Source: Cladophialophora immunda
Taxonomy: Eukaryota > Ascomycota > Eurotiomycetes > Chaetothyriales > Herpotrichiellaceae
Assembly (NCBI RefSeq): GCF_000835495.1
Contig: NW_015622544.1
Coordinates: forward strand, 639,704-703,703
Direction: 5' to 3'
Length of the DNA: 64,000 nt
Shown: in pieces, positions 10,441 to 21,116 of the stretch
Numbering within the stretch: position 1 is the stretch's first letter
Layout: each line of letters starts with the position of its first letter
The notes under the pieces: model-generated
What the model was told of the DNA's origin: nothing
Seen by the model: the letters and a program-made list of their open reading frames with translations, nothing else
Databases searched by the model: none
Made by a program: the position numbers and the translations under genes

Positions 10441-12021
10441 TTTTCGACGATGTACATGCGGTTGCATACGTCGCAGAATGTCAATGCACGCTGATTGTGG
10501 CTATTGACAGCCTTGGACACATTCCTGTCAGGATGTCAATTGATGACGAGAGAGCCCCATGTGTGCTTGTGTGTGCAGGCCAAAGAAGCCGGTAGGATGG
10601 GCTTAGCCACGTCTGCTGAAATATTCCACCCATCTAACCTGCCTTCCTTGAACCGTCAGCGTCGTGCACCCAGCTGCGGCTTGATATCTTTGGATAGTAA
10701 GTGGATTTGAGGGGTTTCGCTCCTTTGGGCTGTTGTTTCCTTTCGTGTTCTTGAGCAGCTTCTTCACCCGTTCTCCATACGCGACGGAGAGAGGAGAGAA
10801 GCCGCAGAGAGGACAACAGGAAAAAAGGAACACGGGAATCGCGACACCGATGGCTGCGAGAAGTACGGAGTACTTGCTATGCAAGTCTCTGATTTCCCAA
10901 CATCACCGCGCACACACGTAACGTTGGTCCGTCTTGGTTCCTGGTTCCATACAAGGCTCGGGCTCTTTTTTCTGATACTAGCTACTGGAAGGTATCTTGC
11001 TTTTCTTTTCCCATGGTTTTCTTTTTATTTCTCCCGTTGCCACGCTGGGCTGGGACGGTGTTTAGCTACATAGGTACAAATTGGTACATAGGAGTGTTTC
11101 GGGCTGTCTGGTGTTTCTGTGATCCATGTCATGTGCGATATTGGACTCCTCCTCCTCCACCGCCGCCTCCGCACCACCACGACGTCGCGCGCCATATTTC
11201 CTTATGCGTCGATCTCGGGTCCTCAAGGAGGTCGATCCCCCCCACTACTAGAACGTCTCGCCATTTTTTCTCTCTCTTGTCGTTCCTATTGCTTTTCCCG
11301 CCGTCGCTTCTCAATCCCAAAACCAAAACTTGCCCTTCGCCCCACTTCCAAAGAGGAGAATCTCGATGAAACCTCAATGTGTGTCAGGGGGGCCATCCTG
11401 TAGACTCCCTTCTTGTCGCAGGCACCGGCGCCGGCGCCGTGACGCGGACAAAAACAAAAGCACCTCAACCATTTCTCCAGCGCCAGTGGTCGAATAAAGA
11501 CAGCCGCGAGGCTGTGGACGCAGATCACGCCGTGTCCTCGAGGACCAACGTGATTCGAGATCCCGAATGGGCGACAAATGCCAGATATCTTTCCGCTCCC
11601 TTTTGTTTCCATGCAATCCAGGTTCTGTGTGGTTCATATATCCAGTTCCAACTCCGTAGCCGATCTGGGGCTCGAAATGCAATTCTCTATGATTTCCAGT
11701 GCTTTCCAAGTTCTTTTCAACATTGCTTCCACCGAGAGAGAAAGAAGAAAAAAAGGACTGTTTCATTAGGTGCTGGTATAGTACATTTTCTCGTCCCGTA
11801 ATGCCTCTGTACATTCGTGCGAGAACGACACTTGGCTTTGTTGCCCTCCATTTTCTCGCCGGTGTTTTGATGGCCTTTGGGACAAGGTCACATGTTGGTA
11901 CAGACCATTGTGGACTGAGTGAGATCGTATCGTGGAAGTAGATAGCTCACAGTATCACTCTGGCAACATCGTACTCTTTTATGCCCTGGGCGTATGATGG
12001 ATCCAAATGAGCGATGCTTCC
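10441..12021. other. Intergenic, no gene seen
   Basis: About 1.6 kb between the 3' ends of the DUF7580 gene (plus) and the Siw14-like gene (minus). It contains a short run of CTC/CCG triplets near 11146-11170 and A/T-rich patches. Open frames here are short, overlap on both strands and have no family motif. Confidence 0.5.
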
Positions 12022-12816
12022 CTAGTTGGATACCCCCACTTTCACCGGCTCCAGAAGTGCCTCGTGTTCCTTCCGAACTCGCTCGTGGAAATCGTTGACC
12101 GAGTCGTCGGTCGTCGTATAAGCTGTCTCCACGGTGTTGTTGGTGTAGATTGAGGATTTTGTCGAGTCACGCACCGGTTGTCGATAGACGCCGCCGACGT
12201 AGCCTCTTTCGATGGCGAGATGCTTGAGAGGAGAAGGGTCGAAACGAGCAATAAACACCTTGTCCAAATCGCGACTCTTGGGCTTTGAATACCGTTCGTA
12301 TTCTTCGATGCAAGCGTCCAAGGTCCAGCCTGTCACTTTGCGGAATGCCGCTGTGATGCAACCGCTTCGGTGCTTGCCTTTGTTGCAGTGGATGAGCATG
12401 GGATAGTTGGACGGGTCCAGCATGAGTTCGACGACCTTGCAGACGACTGCGTCCGGCGTGTAAGCTTCTGGGTCTTTGTTGGCGAGAATAGGGATCGTGT
12501 AGTGCGTAATGCCGTGGGAGGCAATGAATTTCTGATAGTCGACAGGGAGAGGCCCCGAAACCAAGGTCACGATGGTCTTGAGACCCAGGTCGGCAAGGGT
12601 TTCAAAATGTGCGTACTGGGGATAACTCGATCGGTAGAGTCCAGGGGCAATGACTTGGAAGTTGACTGGACGTCCTGTGCCGTCTGGAGTAGGTGGTTGG
12701 GATTGGTCGAGTTGAAGGGTCTTGGAGCCGGACGACAAGTCGAGATCAGCCAGATCAGTTGCGACATCGTTCGAATCAACCAGAGGACTGGACGCTTCCT
12801 GATCTTTTTGGCTCAT
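12022..12816 (-). CDS. Siw14-like atypical dual-specificity phosphatase (inositol pyrophosphate phosphatase type)
   Basis: Intronless gene of 264 aa. After a low-complexity N-terminus of about 50 residues comes PVNFQVIAPGLYRSSYPQ (50-67), then the plant-and-fungi atypical DSP core. The catalytic P-loop is HCNKGKHRSGC (143-153), a Cys-x5-Arg motif with Cys144 as nucleophile and Arg150 binding phosphate. Lysine-rich P-loops of this form are typical of Siw14/OCA proteins, which in yeast cleave the 5-beta-phosphate of inositol pyrophosphates. CIEEYERYSKPKSRDLDKVF (169-188) is the conserved helix of the family. The ATG at 12816 is the first in frame, and an unusually long pyrimidine-rich leader follows upstream. 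Substrate choice between inositol pyrophosphate and phosphotyrosine is inferred from family membership. Confidence 0.88.
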   Translation of the reverse strand: MSQKDQEASSPLVDSNDVATDLADLDLSSGSKTLQLDQSQPPTPDGTGRPVNFQVIAPGLYRSSYPQYAHFETLADLGLKTIVTLVSGPLPVDYQKFIASHGITHYTIPILANKDPEAYTPDAVVCKVVELMLDPSNYPMLIHCNKGKHRSGCITAAFRKVTGWTLDACIEEYERYSKPKSRDLDKVFIARFDPSPLKHLAIERGYVGGVYRQPVRDSTKSSIYTNNTVETAYTTTDDSVNDFHERVRKEHEALLEPVKVGVSN

Positions 12817-14338
12817 TTTGCGACTCCCGAAAATTGCTTTGATAGAGCGAGATGATTCGGCGTTTGTCGAGAGGATGGTCGGTAAAGCGTCACTTCGTGG
12901 ATAGAGCCCCGAAATAACTTTTCAGCGGCTGTGCGTTTTCGTCCAGAGGCCAGCCGGTAGGGGTGACGAGATGAGCAGTCGATCTGAGTATCTGGCAAGG
13001 GAAGAATCTAGGAGCGATGTGACGAAATGGAGCTTTTGGAGTGGGCTCTTATAACAACTCCCAAGGTTGAAGCCAGACGGCAGGTAAAGACCTTGTACTC
13101 GGTAGAGGTGGTTAGACGGCCATTTTAGATGGGTCGCGTACGAGTGCCAACGGATAGGCTGAGACAGAGTTCTTGATCGAATGGCCGAGATGCTCCAAAA
13201 CAGCGGTGACTGTAGACGGGGACTCTGATGGCAGGGCTTAATGTTCTTTGGTCGAATCGGGAGCGTGGTCGGTGGTGTTAAGTAGAGGGTAGAGCGGACG
13301 AGGGAATTATCTGGACGGGAATCGGCCCTGACAACAAGGCATGGTGATTGGACGCATGGCGAGGAGTGGTTTGGAAGAGCTCTGAGTGGAAAGCACTGCA
13401 GAAGGGATCGCAGGCGGCATGCTGTGGCAGACGACGACTGGTAGGGAAGAAGGAAACAAGGAGTGGAGGAGAGTGAGATGGCGGTCGAGGAGGAGATGAA
13501 AAGAATGAGCTGGATCGACGAGGGGGAGTTTTTTTTTGGGCAAAGAAAAACAAGAAGCAGCAAGAAAGTTGAGTTTCTGGCTTGGTAAGTTTGGCAACCA
13601 GTGTCACCCGCGCGACAAGGCGTCACCAGCGTGTAATGTGGGCGTGGGCGTGGTGGTATGTGTTCAGTGGTTTGACGGTGGTTCCAGGCACGGGCAGCGG
13701 ATTGGTAGCATCACCAAGGGGAGCTGGAGAGCCAGATGCGTGGACCACTAGGCAGCCAGCGGCAGACGATGGGGAGAGACGGAGGGAATGGGAGAGAGAC
13801 GGGGATAAGGAGATGGAGATGGAGGGACTGATGAATTATTGATCGGACGAAGCTAGAGACTAATCATTGCTGCTGAGCAAGTAGCTCGTGCTGAGCTGGA
13901 GCTGGGTTGCAACGGAGCAAACGAGACACGAGAAAGTTTCAAGGCGGAGAGGCGAAAAGTGTCGGCCAGCGCGGAGAAAAGAAAAGGCAGAGGGAGCGAA
14001 AGTGACACGCCGAGCCACATGGGAGATGGACAGTTAATTAAAAGACGCGATTGATGGAATTAATCAGAGTCACTTACGAGGTACTTGGCCGCTACTAACA
14101 AGTAGACAACGGCAAAAAGAGGCGAGACGACAGGCACGTGCCTGGCTTGGCACGCCGTTGGTTTCCAGGGGAGCAGGAAAAGAGGCACATGAGAGGGTCT
14201 GGGAGAATGGGATTCTCCGTCGCAGCCACCGCACCCTCAGTCAAGCACTCTCTACAAGTAGGTAAGTACGTTTATGGGCATCTCTATTCCCCCGTGGTCA
14301 CTAATGTCATCGCCAGACAGATGTCTAGGTCATAGCCC
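12817..14338. promoter_or_regulatory. Long leader/promoter region of the Siw14-like gene
   Basis: About 1.5 kb upstream of the Siw14-like ATG and downstream of TatD. Read on the minus strand it has C/T-rich tracts (for example around 13280-13560, including an A8-type run near 13530) common in fungal promoters and 5' UTRs. No gene was recognised. Frames open on the minus strand (12922-13626) look like pyrimidine-rich noise. Confidence 0.4.
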
Positions 14339-15384
14339 CTACGAGCATCCCAATCCAAACATCTCGGTCGAATTCGTCCAGGCCGCCTCGCACACCTCCT
14401 CCACCCCAATCCCCTTCACCCCGGCTATCACGTGCGCCACCTGTACAATCGTCGCCGACTCGTTGCGGCCCTTGACCATCATCCCCTTCTGCCACTTCTC
14501 CTTCTTCACCGCCTTGGGGACCACGGGTCCGTCTTTCAGGAACTGCGATGAAGCATGTGATGCGCGTATCTCACACCACGGTCCATCTGTCTCGATCTGA
14601 AGCCGATCCAAAGGCACCGCCTTGACCACCTCCAGGTTCTCGGCGGTCTTCATGCTGCACCCATTGATCCCGATGTCAAACCCGAGCCTGACCAGGGCCT
14701 CCATTTCCGGTATGGTGCCCGTGAAGCTGTGGACCAGTCCGCGTTTGGGGAGCTTGTCTAAGCGAGCGTTGAGGATTCTTTCAAAGTCTTCGCTGCATGC
14801 CCGTGAATGTAGGAATAGAGGCAGCTGTATCTCCTCGGCCAAGTCCAGTTGCAGCTCGAAATATTTGAGCTGCACATCTTTGGGTGAGAGAAACAGCCGG
14901 TCGTAGTCCAGCCCAATTTCGCCAAAGGCTACCGCGTATCCACTCTCTTTTGCTTCGAGCGTCAGAGCGCGAAGTTCTTGGATCAGTGCACCAGGCCCGC
15001 CCTCGTGATTGTCAAAGTCCTGTGTTGAGCATGGATGGACTCCAATCGTCGCAAAACAAGTGCCAGCTTGAAACATGTCAGAAGCGGGCGACAACATGCG
15101 TGGGGTCCTCGTGACGTACGGTACTGTTTCGCGAGCTCGACAGCGTGATGGGACTCTTTCAGGCTGGAGCCGGTGACCATCAACTTGATACAACCAACGT
15201 TGAGCGCTCGTTGGACGACGTCGTCTAAATCATCTTCATGCGCTTGCTTGCCGTGGTAGACTCCTCGAAAGACGGGATCTCCAAGGTTGATGCCGACCTG
15301 AGTCTGTCAGCCTTGAGAATGACACGGCCATCTCATCCAGCTACGCACGTCTGCGTACCTCAACGGTTTCGTGTTGTTCGCCAT
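14339..15384 (-). CDS. TatD-family metal-dependent deoxyribonuclease
   Basis: Three exons, 15384-15349, 15297-15120 and 15066-14339, with introns of 51 and 53 nt, give 313 aa. Spliced, the N-terminus reads MANNTKPLRYADVGINLGDP, then YHGKQAHEDD, as in eukaryotic TatD proteins. The second junction restores KQYPGTCFATIGVHPC, the family strand with its metal-binding region. Later motifs are GEIGLDYDR (metal-binding Glu), LFLHSRACSEDF, LVHSFTGT and the terminal IETDGPW (metal-binding Asp). TatD enzymes are Mg-dependent 3'-5' exonucleases of the amidohydrolase fold, implicated in DNA repair and apoptotic DNA fragmentation. All expected metal ligands appear to be present. The gene is divergent from the cytochrome b2-like gene. 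Confidence 0.9.
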
Positions 15385-16089
15385 GGCGGCGTAGCAGGCT
15401 TGCCTTTTCTGCCAAAGAATAACGGGTGTTCTACCGAGCCATCCCTCCGATTTGTGTACTATGAGAAGACTCAGACGAGTGCCAATGCCGTGATTCGGGG
15501 AATGCACCGCTTACCCACGAGATTCGGACAAGACCAAACAGGAGTCGCCAACAAGGCTGTAGGTTTCAGGAGACGCAGGGAGCTACAGCTGAAAGAAGCC
15601 TGCAACCGCAATAGCATCAGATTAGCTGCAGGAACAAGATCTGACCGCTGGTTGGGGTGTTCGAGTTGTTGTGCTCCAAGGGGACAGAACACCGGCCACC
15701 AGAAAATCCCCCAAAATTTCTCTCGGCGTCAATTCCGCCGAGATGCGATAGTCACGTGGGAGGTGCCTGATGTGCTCCAATCCTGCTCGTCTCCTCCCAT
15801 CTTCCCTTTTCAATTTCCACTCTCCGCACCGGCCTGGACACCGACACCCTCCCGTCAAGTTGTATGGTATATGGTGTCAAAGCTAGACCAGCTCAGCAGG
15901 TGGCTCAAATGGTCCCTATCGGCGTCACCAGCCGGTAAAACCACTTCACCGATGGAGTAAAGTGACTTGTTTGGGGATTCCCATGGAGGTAGGTCAAATT
16001 CCTATATAACCATTGTCTCATTACTGGTCTCTGCCGCTGATCCAGCAGATAGGACAGCATAAACCTCGACTCCCTGCTACTGCCCTCCA
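15385..16089. promoter_or_regulatory. Divergent region between TatD and cytochrome b2-like genes
   Basis: These 705 bases contain both promoters. A TATA-like element (ctatataacc) lies near 16001-16010, about 80 bases before the cytochrome b2-like ATG. A pyrimidine-rich patch spans about 15785-15830. No gene was recognised. Confidence 0.45.
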
Positions 16090-17658
16090 ATGGCGCAACG
16101 AAAAGTCTCGGTATCAGAGATCTCATCCCACAACACCGACACCGACTGCTGGATAGTCGTGGATAACCAAGTCTGGGACATCACCAAATTCGCCCCCGAG
16201 CACCCTGGCGGTCCTGGGATAATACACAAATATGCCGGTCGAGACGCCACCCAGGCATACAATGAAATCCATTCTCCAGCAATAATCAGAACCAACCTGC
16301 CAGCAGACGCCCTCAAGGGAGTGTTGGATAGATCTACCATCACCGAAGAATGGTCAAAACCTCTTCCCACAGAGACACCCAAAACCAAATCCGCTTCGAG
16401 TTCCGACAAGCCACCGTTGGATTCTCTGATAAACGCTCACGACTACGAGCTCGCCGCCCGAAACAGCGCGACTGCAAAGACCTGGGCATTCTACTCCTCC
16501 GCAGCCAACGACTTGATAACGCGGGATCTCAATGCCAGTCTCTTCAACCGTGTGCTCTTCCGCCCGCGTGTAATGCGTCGCGTGGACAAGATCAACACCG
16601 AAACCAGCATCTTGGGCTACCCCGTCTCCTTCCCACTGATGATCTCTCCCGCCGCAATGGCACGCTTGATCCACCCAGACGGCGAGCTCGCCATCGCACG
16701 AGCCGCAAAGGAGAAGCACATTGTGCAATGCATCTCCAACAATGCCAGCTATTCTGCCAGTGAAATCGTTTCCCAACCTGCCGTATCAGATTATCCGTTT
16801 TTCTTCCAGTTGTACGTCAACCGTGAACGGCACAAATCCGAACAGCTCCTCCGCAAGATCCACCAGCATAAGAACATCCGCGCGATATTCGTAACCACTG
16901 ACGCCGCTGCGGCGGGCAAGAGGGAGGCGGACGAGCGTGTCAAAGCTGATGAAACGATCCAAAACCCAATGATGACCACCAAGGCCAAGAACGACAAGAA
17001 AGGAGGTGGGTACGGACGGCTGATGGGTAGTTTCATCGATCCGAACCTGAACTGGGATGACATCGCGTGGCTGCGGTCTCAAACCAAACTCCCCCTCCTG
17101 CTAAAAGGGATCATGTCCGCCGACGACGTGCGGCTTGCCCTCGACCACGGTCTCGAAGGTGTAGTTCTCTCAAACCACGGCGGGAGGAACCTGGACACCT
17201 CCCCACCGGGCCTGCTCGTCCTGCTCGAGATCCACGCCCGGTTCCCGGAAATCATCACGCAGCACCACCCGTCCTCCCCCGCCGTGCTCTCGGGCCAGTC
17301 TCGGCCGTTCAGCATCTTCGTCGATGGCGGCATCCGGCGCGGCACCGACGTCCTCAAGGTCGTCTGCCTGGGCGCCGTGGCCGCGGGGATCGGACGGCCC
17401 GCGCTCTTCGCCACGGGCTACGGCCAGGACGGCGTGGAGCAGCTGGTCGACATCCTCAGGGACGAATTCGAAGTCGCCATGCGCAACATCGGCGTCACCA
17501 GCCTGCGAGAGTGCGGGCCCGAGTACGTCAACACGGGCGCCATCGACCGGCTGGTCATGAAGCGCCGGGACCACCCCTACGCCGTGCCCTGGGCCCCAGA
17601 CGCGCGGAGCGCGGGCAGGAACAGTCTCTTCGGCACGGGCAGGGAGAGCAAGTTGTAG
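16090..17658 (+). CDS. Cytochrome b2-like FMN-dependent 2-hydroxyacid dehydrogenase with SKL tail
   Basis: Intronless gene of 522 aa. Residues 5-80 form a cytochrome b5 domain with heme-ligand HPGG (His38) and second His61. Residues of about 115-500 form an FMN-dependent 2-hydroxyacid dehydrogenase barrel with QLYVN (Tyr242), TTDAAAAGKREAD (Asp271), LLKGIMSADD (Lys339), VVLSNHGGRNLD (His363, Arg366) and DGGIRRGTDVLK. This is the layout of flavocytochrome b2 (L-lactate:cytochrome c oxidoreductase). Two features are odd. The WAYYSSGAND segment, whose first Tyr contacts the substrate carboxylate, is WAFYSSAAND, so that Tyr is Phe134. The protein has no mitochondrial presequence (the b5 domain starts at once) and ends RESKL, a canonical PTS1. 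It is therefore better called a peroxisome-targeted paralogue than mitochondrial CYB2. Confidence 0.9.
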   Translation: MAQRKVSVSEISSHNTDTDCWIVVDNQVWDITKFAPEHPGGPGIIHKYAGRDATQAYNEIHSPAIIRTNLPADALKGVLDRSTITEEWSKPLPTETPKTKSASSSDKPPLDSLINAHDYELAARNSATAKTWAFYSSAANDLITRDLNASLFNRVLFRPRVMRRVDKINTETSILGYPVSFPLMISPAAMARLIHPDGELAIARAAKEKHIVQCISNNASYSASEIVSQPAVSDYPFFFQLYVNRERHKSEQLLRKIHQHKNIRAIFVTTDAAAAGKREADERVKADETIQNPMMTTKAKNDKKGGGYGRLMGSFIDPNLNWDDIAWLRSQTKLPLLLKGIMSADDVRLALDHGLEGVVLSNHGGRNLDTSPPGLLVLLEIHARFPEIITQHHPSSPAVLSGQSRPFSIFVDGGIRRGTDVLKVVCLGAVAAGIGRPALFATGYGQDGVEQLVDILRDEFEVAMRNIGVTSLRECGPEYVNTGAIDRLVMKRRDHPYAVPWAPDARSAGRNSLFGTGRESKL

Positions 17659-18176
17659 CAGCCACACCACGGATAGACGGCGGCAACAAACGCCAAAGGG
17701 TGGTAAGGAATGGTGTCTATATAACAGAACGTGGATTAGACCAAACTGGCTGGATGGCCAAAAAGGTCTAGGTTTGGGCGCCTTGGAATGGGCCCGCCGA
17801 ACACCGCACCGTCAGGCGCTTATCTCGCTGCTGCGGCGTGCACCTGTCATATAGATCAGATATAGACATGGATCTTTGAATATAGGCAGGAAGACCCAGT
17901 GAGGGCACGACCTGCAGTAGGTACGTGTTGAGGAAAGACTCATAAAAGTTCTGGCGTGAGAGAATGACGATAAATACCGGACTTGCCTGTACTGAGTACA
18001 TATATACATACCATGAATGCATGTCTTATACACACCCTAGTCCAATCTATACGCAAGCCATATATTATACACCTAGATAGGGCACTTGATAGACCGGACG
18101 CATCTCAAACGAGGGCCAGCTGGATCTGGAATTCCCAGCCTCCCTCAAAAATAGAACCCAAATCCCATCATCCCTT
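17659..18176. other. Convergent 3' region
   Basis: About 520 bases between the stops of the cytochrome b2-like and PPR genes, with A/T-rich stretches (tatataca near 18000-18008 and tatattatac near 18060-18069) fitting polyadenylation regions. No gene was seen. Confidence 0.5.
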
Positions 18177-21116
18177 TCACAGCGGCGGCCCGTACCGGTC
18201 ACAATTCCTCAAGCACCGTCTCAGGACCCGAATCACCGCGGCCTGGTCGTTGGGCTCGCGCGAGAGCCACAGCGGCCGCACCGAGTCCCAGATCGCTTCC
18301 ACCTGCTGGCGGGAGCCCGTCGCGTTGGCGTACGCGCGCAGGAGCCAGCAGATGAGCGGGCGCGTGGCCTCCACCTGATACCGCGACGTAGATGGAAGAG
18401 GGGGAACGTCGCGACCGTCTTCGGCATCGGGCTCCTCGGAATGGGAGTCTGTCTCGGCTTCTGCAAAGGACGACGATGATGATGTGTCGTCGGTGGAGGA
18501 TCTAGCGGCACTGCGCGGTTCTGGATCTGGTAAATACGCGTCTGTGGTGGGTGGAAACGTTCGTGGTTCTGGATCAACATAAACGCTTTCCTCGAGAGTC
18601 TCCTCTGGGGTAACGGTATCGTGGAGCTTGCTGCTTGATGGGTCAATTGCCAGGATCGGCGAAGGTAGGACGTATTCTCCTTCCTCTTGGTCTAGTTTGC
18701 GCTCTCCTAGCGGGTAGTAGGTCTTCTGATCATGTGGTGGCGATTCCTTCATCGAACGAGAGAAGGGATTTCGGATAAGAGGTTCTCTCTTCTCTCGTTC
18801 CTCATCAAAGAGCTCGGCATGGATCCTTTCGATATGTTTTCTTCGCTCTCTAGGAAACGCCGCGAGGTCAAGAACAAAGTCGTCCCATTCGCTCATACGC
18901 TCGAAAGCTGTTTGTCCTCCATATACAGATGGCTCCCGTTCCTCAGAGGTTTCGTTGATGACGTCGATCGATGGGAGCGTATGGTGATCGGATTTCGTCT
19001 GCCTTGCGCGCCTGCGGGCCATTTGACCTTCTCGGATGTCTTTTCGACAAGCTTCCCAGGCCAAATTCAGCCGGTGCAGATTCCAAGTCGCGTGCGGGTT
19101 TCTTGTGGCGCCATGGAGAGCAAACCCCTTGAACAGCAGCTGATAGTGGATGCTCTGCAGTGACAGACCAAACAGCTCGGACATTTCGTTGATCAACACT
19201 GTGATTCGGTTGAGGTTTCCGGAAACATTTGCATGGTAAGAGATCATGGTCCGAAAGGTAGTGTGGTCGGGCCTCAATGGCATCATCTCTTGTGCCTCCT
19301 TGTGATGCTCCGGCAGGAGGTGTTTCAATCTGCTCGCAAAAAGCAACACTCGCCTCAGAGAGTTCGCTGCTAGCTTACGGTGTATCAGCTCCGGCCCTGG
19401 ACCTGGATATTGTCGGTATGATGCTATGGTGCCGTCACTTCTCACTTCTCGGCGTGTATTCATATGAAGACTCTTCATCCTCTCGTATATTTGCTCCGCC
19501 GCCGCCGGTTCTTGGGCGTTGAACAGCGCTGCCATAACGCAGTTCAGCACAAGGGTGTCGACGATTTCTCCGGCATCGACAAAATCGCGGTAAGCCTTTC
19601 GAACGGCATCTCCGTCGCCTCGTAGCCCATGATAATAGATTACGCTGACACGACCAAGCCTGTTGAGATGAAGACCACGATCATGCATCTCTTTCAATAT
19701 CATCTGAGCCAGTGGATATTTGTTGGCCCTCACTGCAATATCAAAGAGAATGTTGAAAGTGACATTGTGAGCCTGTACACCAGCTTCCTGTTCCATCTGC
19801 CTCCACAATCGCAGCGCGGCGTTCAGTTCCGATTCCGTTACTTTTGAGAAAGACCTGCCGGCCAGGTATATCGCAGACGCCCATTCCGACCTTGCGATAG
19901 GTAGATTGGCCTTTTGCATGTCGTCAATCAGGGACAAATATCTGATCATTGATTTTTCACTCTTCTGCCATGGGGTCGACATGCGTTGCAGAAATATTCT
20001 GACAGTCCCCTTGGGGAGGAAACCCACCCCTGGTTGTGGCAGCCTCTTGTATGCTCTGAATAGTGCTGCATTAGAGGAGTGATTATCGAGGAGTAGATCA
20101 ACGAAGGCCTTGAAGGCGGAAACCTCGCGCAGCTGCTTTGATTTGAGCATCTTTTCCACTTCCTTGAGAGGTGACTCGTAACCTTCATCATCCGCATAAA
20201 ATTCCGCATATGCTTGTGGGGGTGCAAAGTCCTCTGAAAGCTGAAATACGTAATCTTCGAGGAATTTCGGCGTAGGAGACGAATGGGGCGACTCCGGGTC
20301 GAAACGATCGCTGTGGGTAAAGAAGTAGAGATCCACCAAATTCTTGTAGTCGTCCTTTGACAGCACAATTGCTGGCTGCTTCGAGGCCACGGGCGTCACT
20401 GCCATAGCACGTTCTGATGTGGGGGACTTCTTGTGTATCGAGATGTCCAAGCTGGCCTTGGCTTCAGCTAGCTTTTCTTCGAGATCTCTTACAGACTTCA
20501 ATAGGGCCATTTGTTCCTCGAGCGCGGGTTGTGACAGCTCGCGCTCATCCTGCTGATCTTGTTCATCTTTCCCTAGTCTCACTTTCTTGTGCAGGGTGCC
20601 CAGATCGTAAAAGAAGGCTGCCGGCAGTCGACTATTTTGCGCGAATTCGAGCGTATTGGAATCAAAGAACTCCCACGCATTGTGCCTGCTCTTCCGCCGA
20701 TTCCTGGGCCTCGTCGATTGCCCGGGTCTATCCAAGCTTGTAAGACCGCTTTGGCTAACACCATGGCTGATACTGCGGCATTGGCCTCTGAACATGCTTT
20801 TTCCTTTCTCTTGTCCGTCTCCATGCTTCAACCGATTCGTTCTCCGGAGAGTAGAAGCTGAGTGTTGTAGTTGACGACGATTCGTCGAGCATTCCCCTGC
20901 GCGCGACAGCCAGCTGTAGAAAGCTGACTCCACAGCTCTTACGCTGTCCCATTCGAAGGTAGCTCTGCTCTGTCCGCATATCGACTGTTTTGAAGCAGCG
21001 GCAGCCCGTGACCGAATCGTAGGGGCGAGGAAATCGCATATCAAGAAATTGTAACGTGCTATCGACGTCGCATTCGGAAAGCTGCTGCGTCCGAGAATTT
21101 TGGAGGATTGATGCAT
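18177..21116 (-). CDS. Mitochondrial pentatricopeptide repeat (PPR) protein
   Basis: One long frame of 979 aa. The N-terminal 100 residues are rich in Arg/Ser with few acidic residues, as expected for mitochondrial import. Conserved blocks are RHNAWEFFDSNTLEF, a coiled-coil-like stretch (EEQMALLKSVRDLEEKLAEA), then helical repeats such as NVTFNILFDIAVRANKYPLA and DHTTFRTMISYHANVSGNLN, which fit the 35-residue PPR pattern. PPR proteins bind single-stranded RNA, in fungi mostly mitochondrial transcripts. The C-terminal 200 residues are acidic low-complexity followed by a conserved-looking RPLICWLLRAYANATGSR end. The start is uncertain: ATG 21116 is the first in frame, but the Met in SMFRGQCRSIS, about 105 codons downstream, is an alternative, and a 5' intron is not excluded. 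The gene is divergent from the mS23 gene. Confidence 0.8.
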   Translation of the reverse strand: MHQSSKILGRSSFPNATSIARYNFLICDFLAPTIRSRAAAASKQSICGQSRATFEWDSVRAVESAFYSWLSRAGECSTNRRQLQHSASTLRRTNRLKHGDGQEKGKSMFRGQCRSISHGVSQSGLTSLDRPGQSTRPRNRRKSRHNAWEFFDSNTLEFAQNSRLPAAFFYDLGTLHKKVRLGKDEQDQQDERELSQPALEEQMALLKSVRDLEEKLAEAKASLDISIHKKSPTSERAMAVTPVASKQPAIVLSKDDYKNLVDLYFFTHSDRFDPESPHSSPTPKFLEDYVFQLSEDFAPPQAYAEFYADDEGYESPLKEVEKMLKSKQLREVSAFKAFVDLLLDNHSSNAALFRAYKRLPQPGVGFLPKGTVRIFLQRMSTPWQKSEKSMIRYLSLIDDMQKANLPIARSEWASAIYLAGRSFSKVTESELNAALRLWRQMEQEAGVQAHNVTFNILFDIAVRANKYPLAQMILKEMHDRGLHLNRLGRVSVIYYHGLRGDGDAVRKAYRDFVDAGEIVDTLVLNCVMAALFNAQEPAAAEQIYERMKSLHMNTRREVRSDGTIASYRQYPGPGPELIHRKLAANSLRRVLLFASRLKHLLPEHHKEAQEMMPLRPDHTTFRTMISYHANVSGNLNRITVLINEMSELFGLSLQSIHYQLLFKGFALHGATRNPHATWNLHRLNLAWEACRKDIREGQMARRRARQTKSDHHTLPSIDVINETSEEREPSVYGGQTAFERMSEWDDFVLDLAAFPRERRKHIERIHAELFDEEREKREPLIRNPFSRSMKESPPHDQKTYYPLGERKLDQEEGEYVLPSPILAIDPSSSKLHDTVTPEETLEESVYVDPEPRTFPPTTDAYLPDPEPRSAARSSTDDTSSSSSFAEAETDSHSEEPDAEDGRDVPPLPSTSRYQVEATRPLICWLLRAYANATGSRQQVEAIWDSVRPLWLSREPNDQAAVIRVLRRCLRNCDRYGPPL

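Noticed and set aside
15238..15960. 240-aa plus-strand frame between TatD and the cytochrome b2-like gene
   Set aside because: It overlaps TatD exons 1 and 2 on the other strand, does not begin or end with a recognisable domain and has no protein-like motif.
17067..17771. 234-aa Arg/Pro-rich plus-strand frame
   Set aside because: It is a shifted frame of the GC-rich 3' half of the cytochrome b2-like gene.
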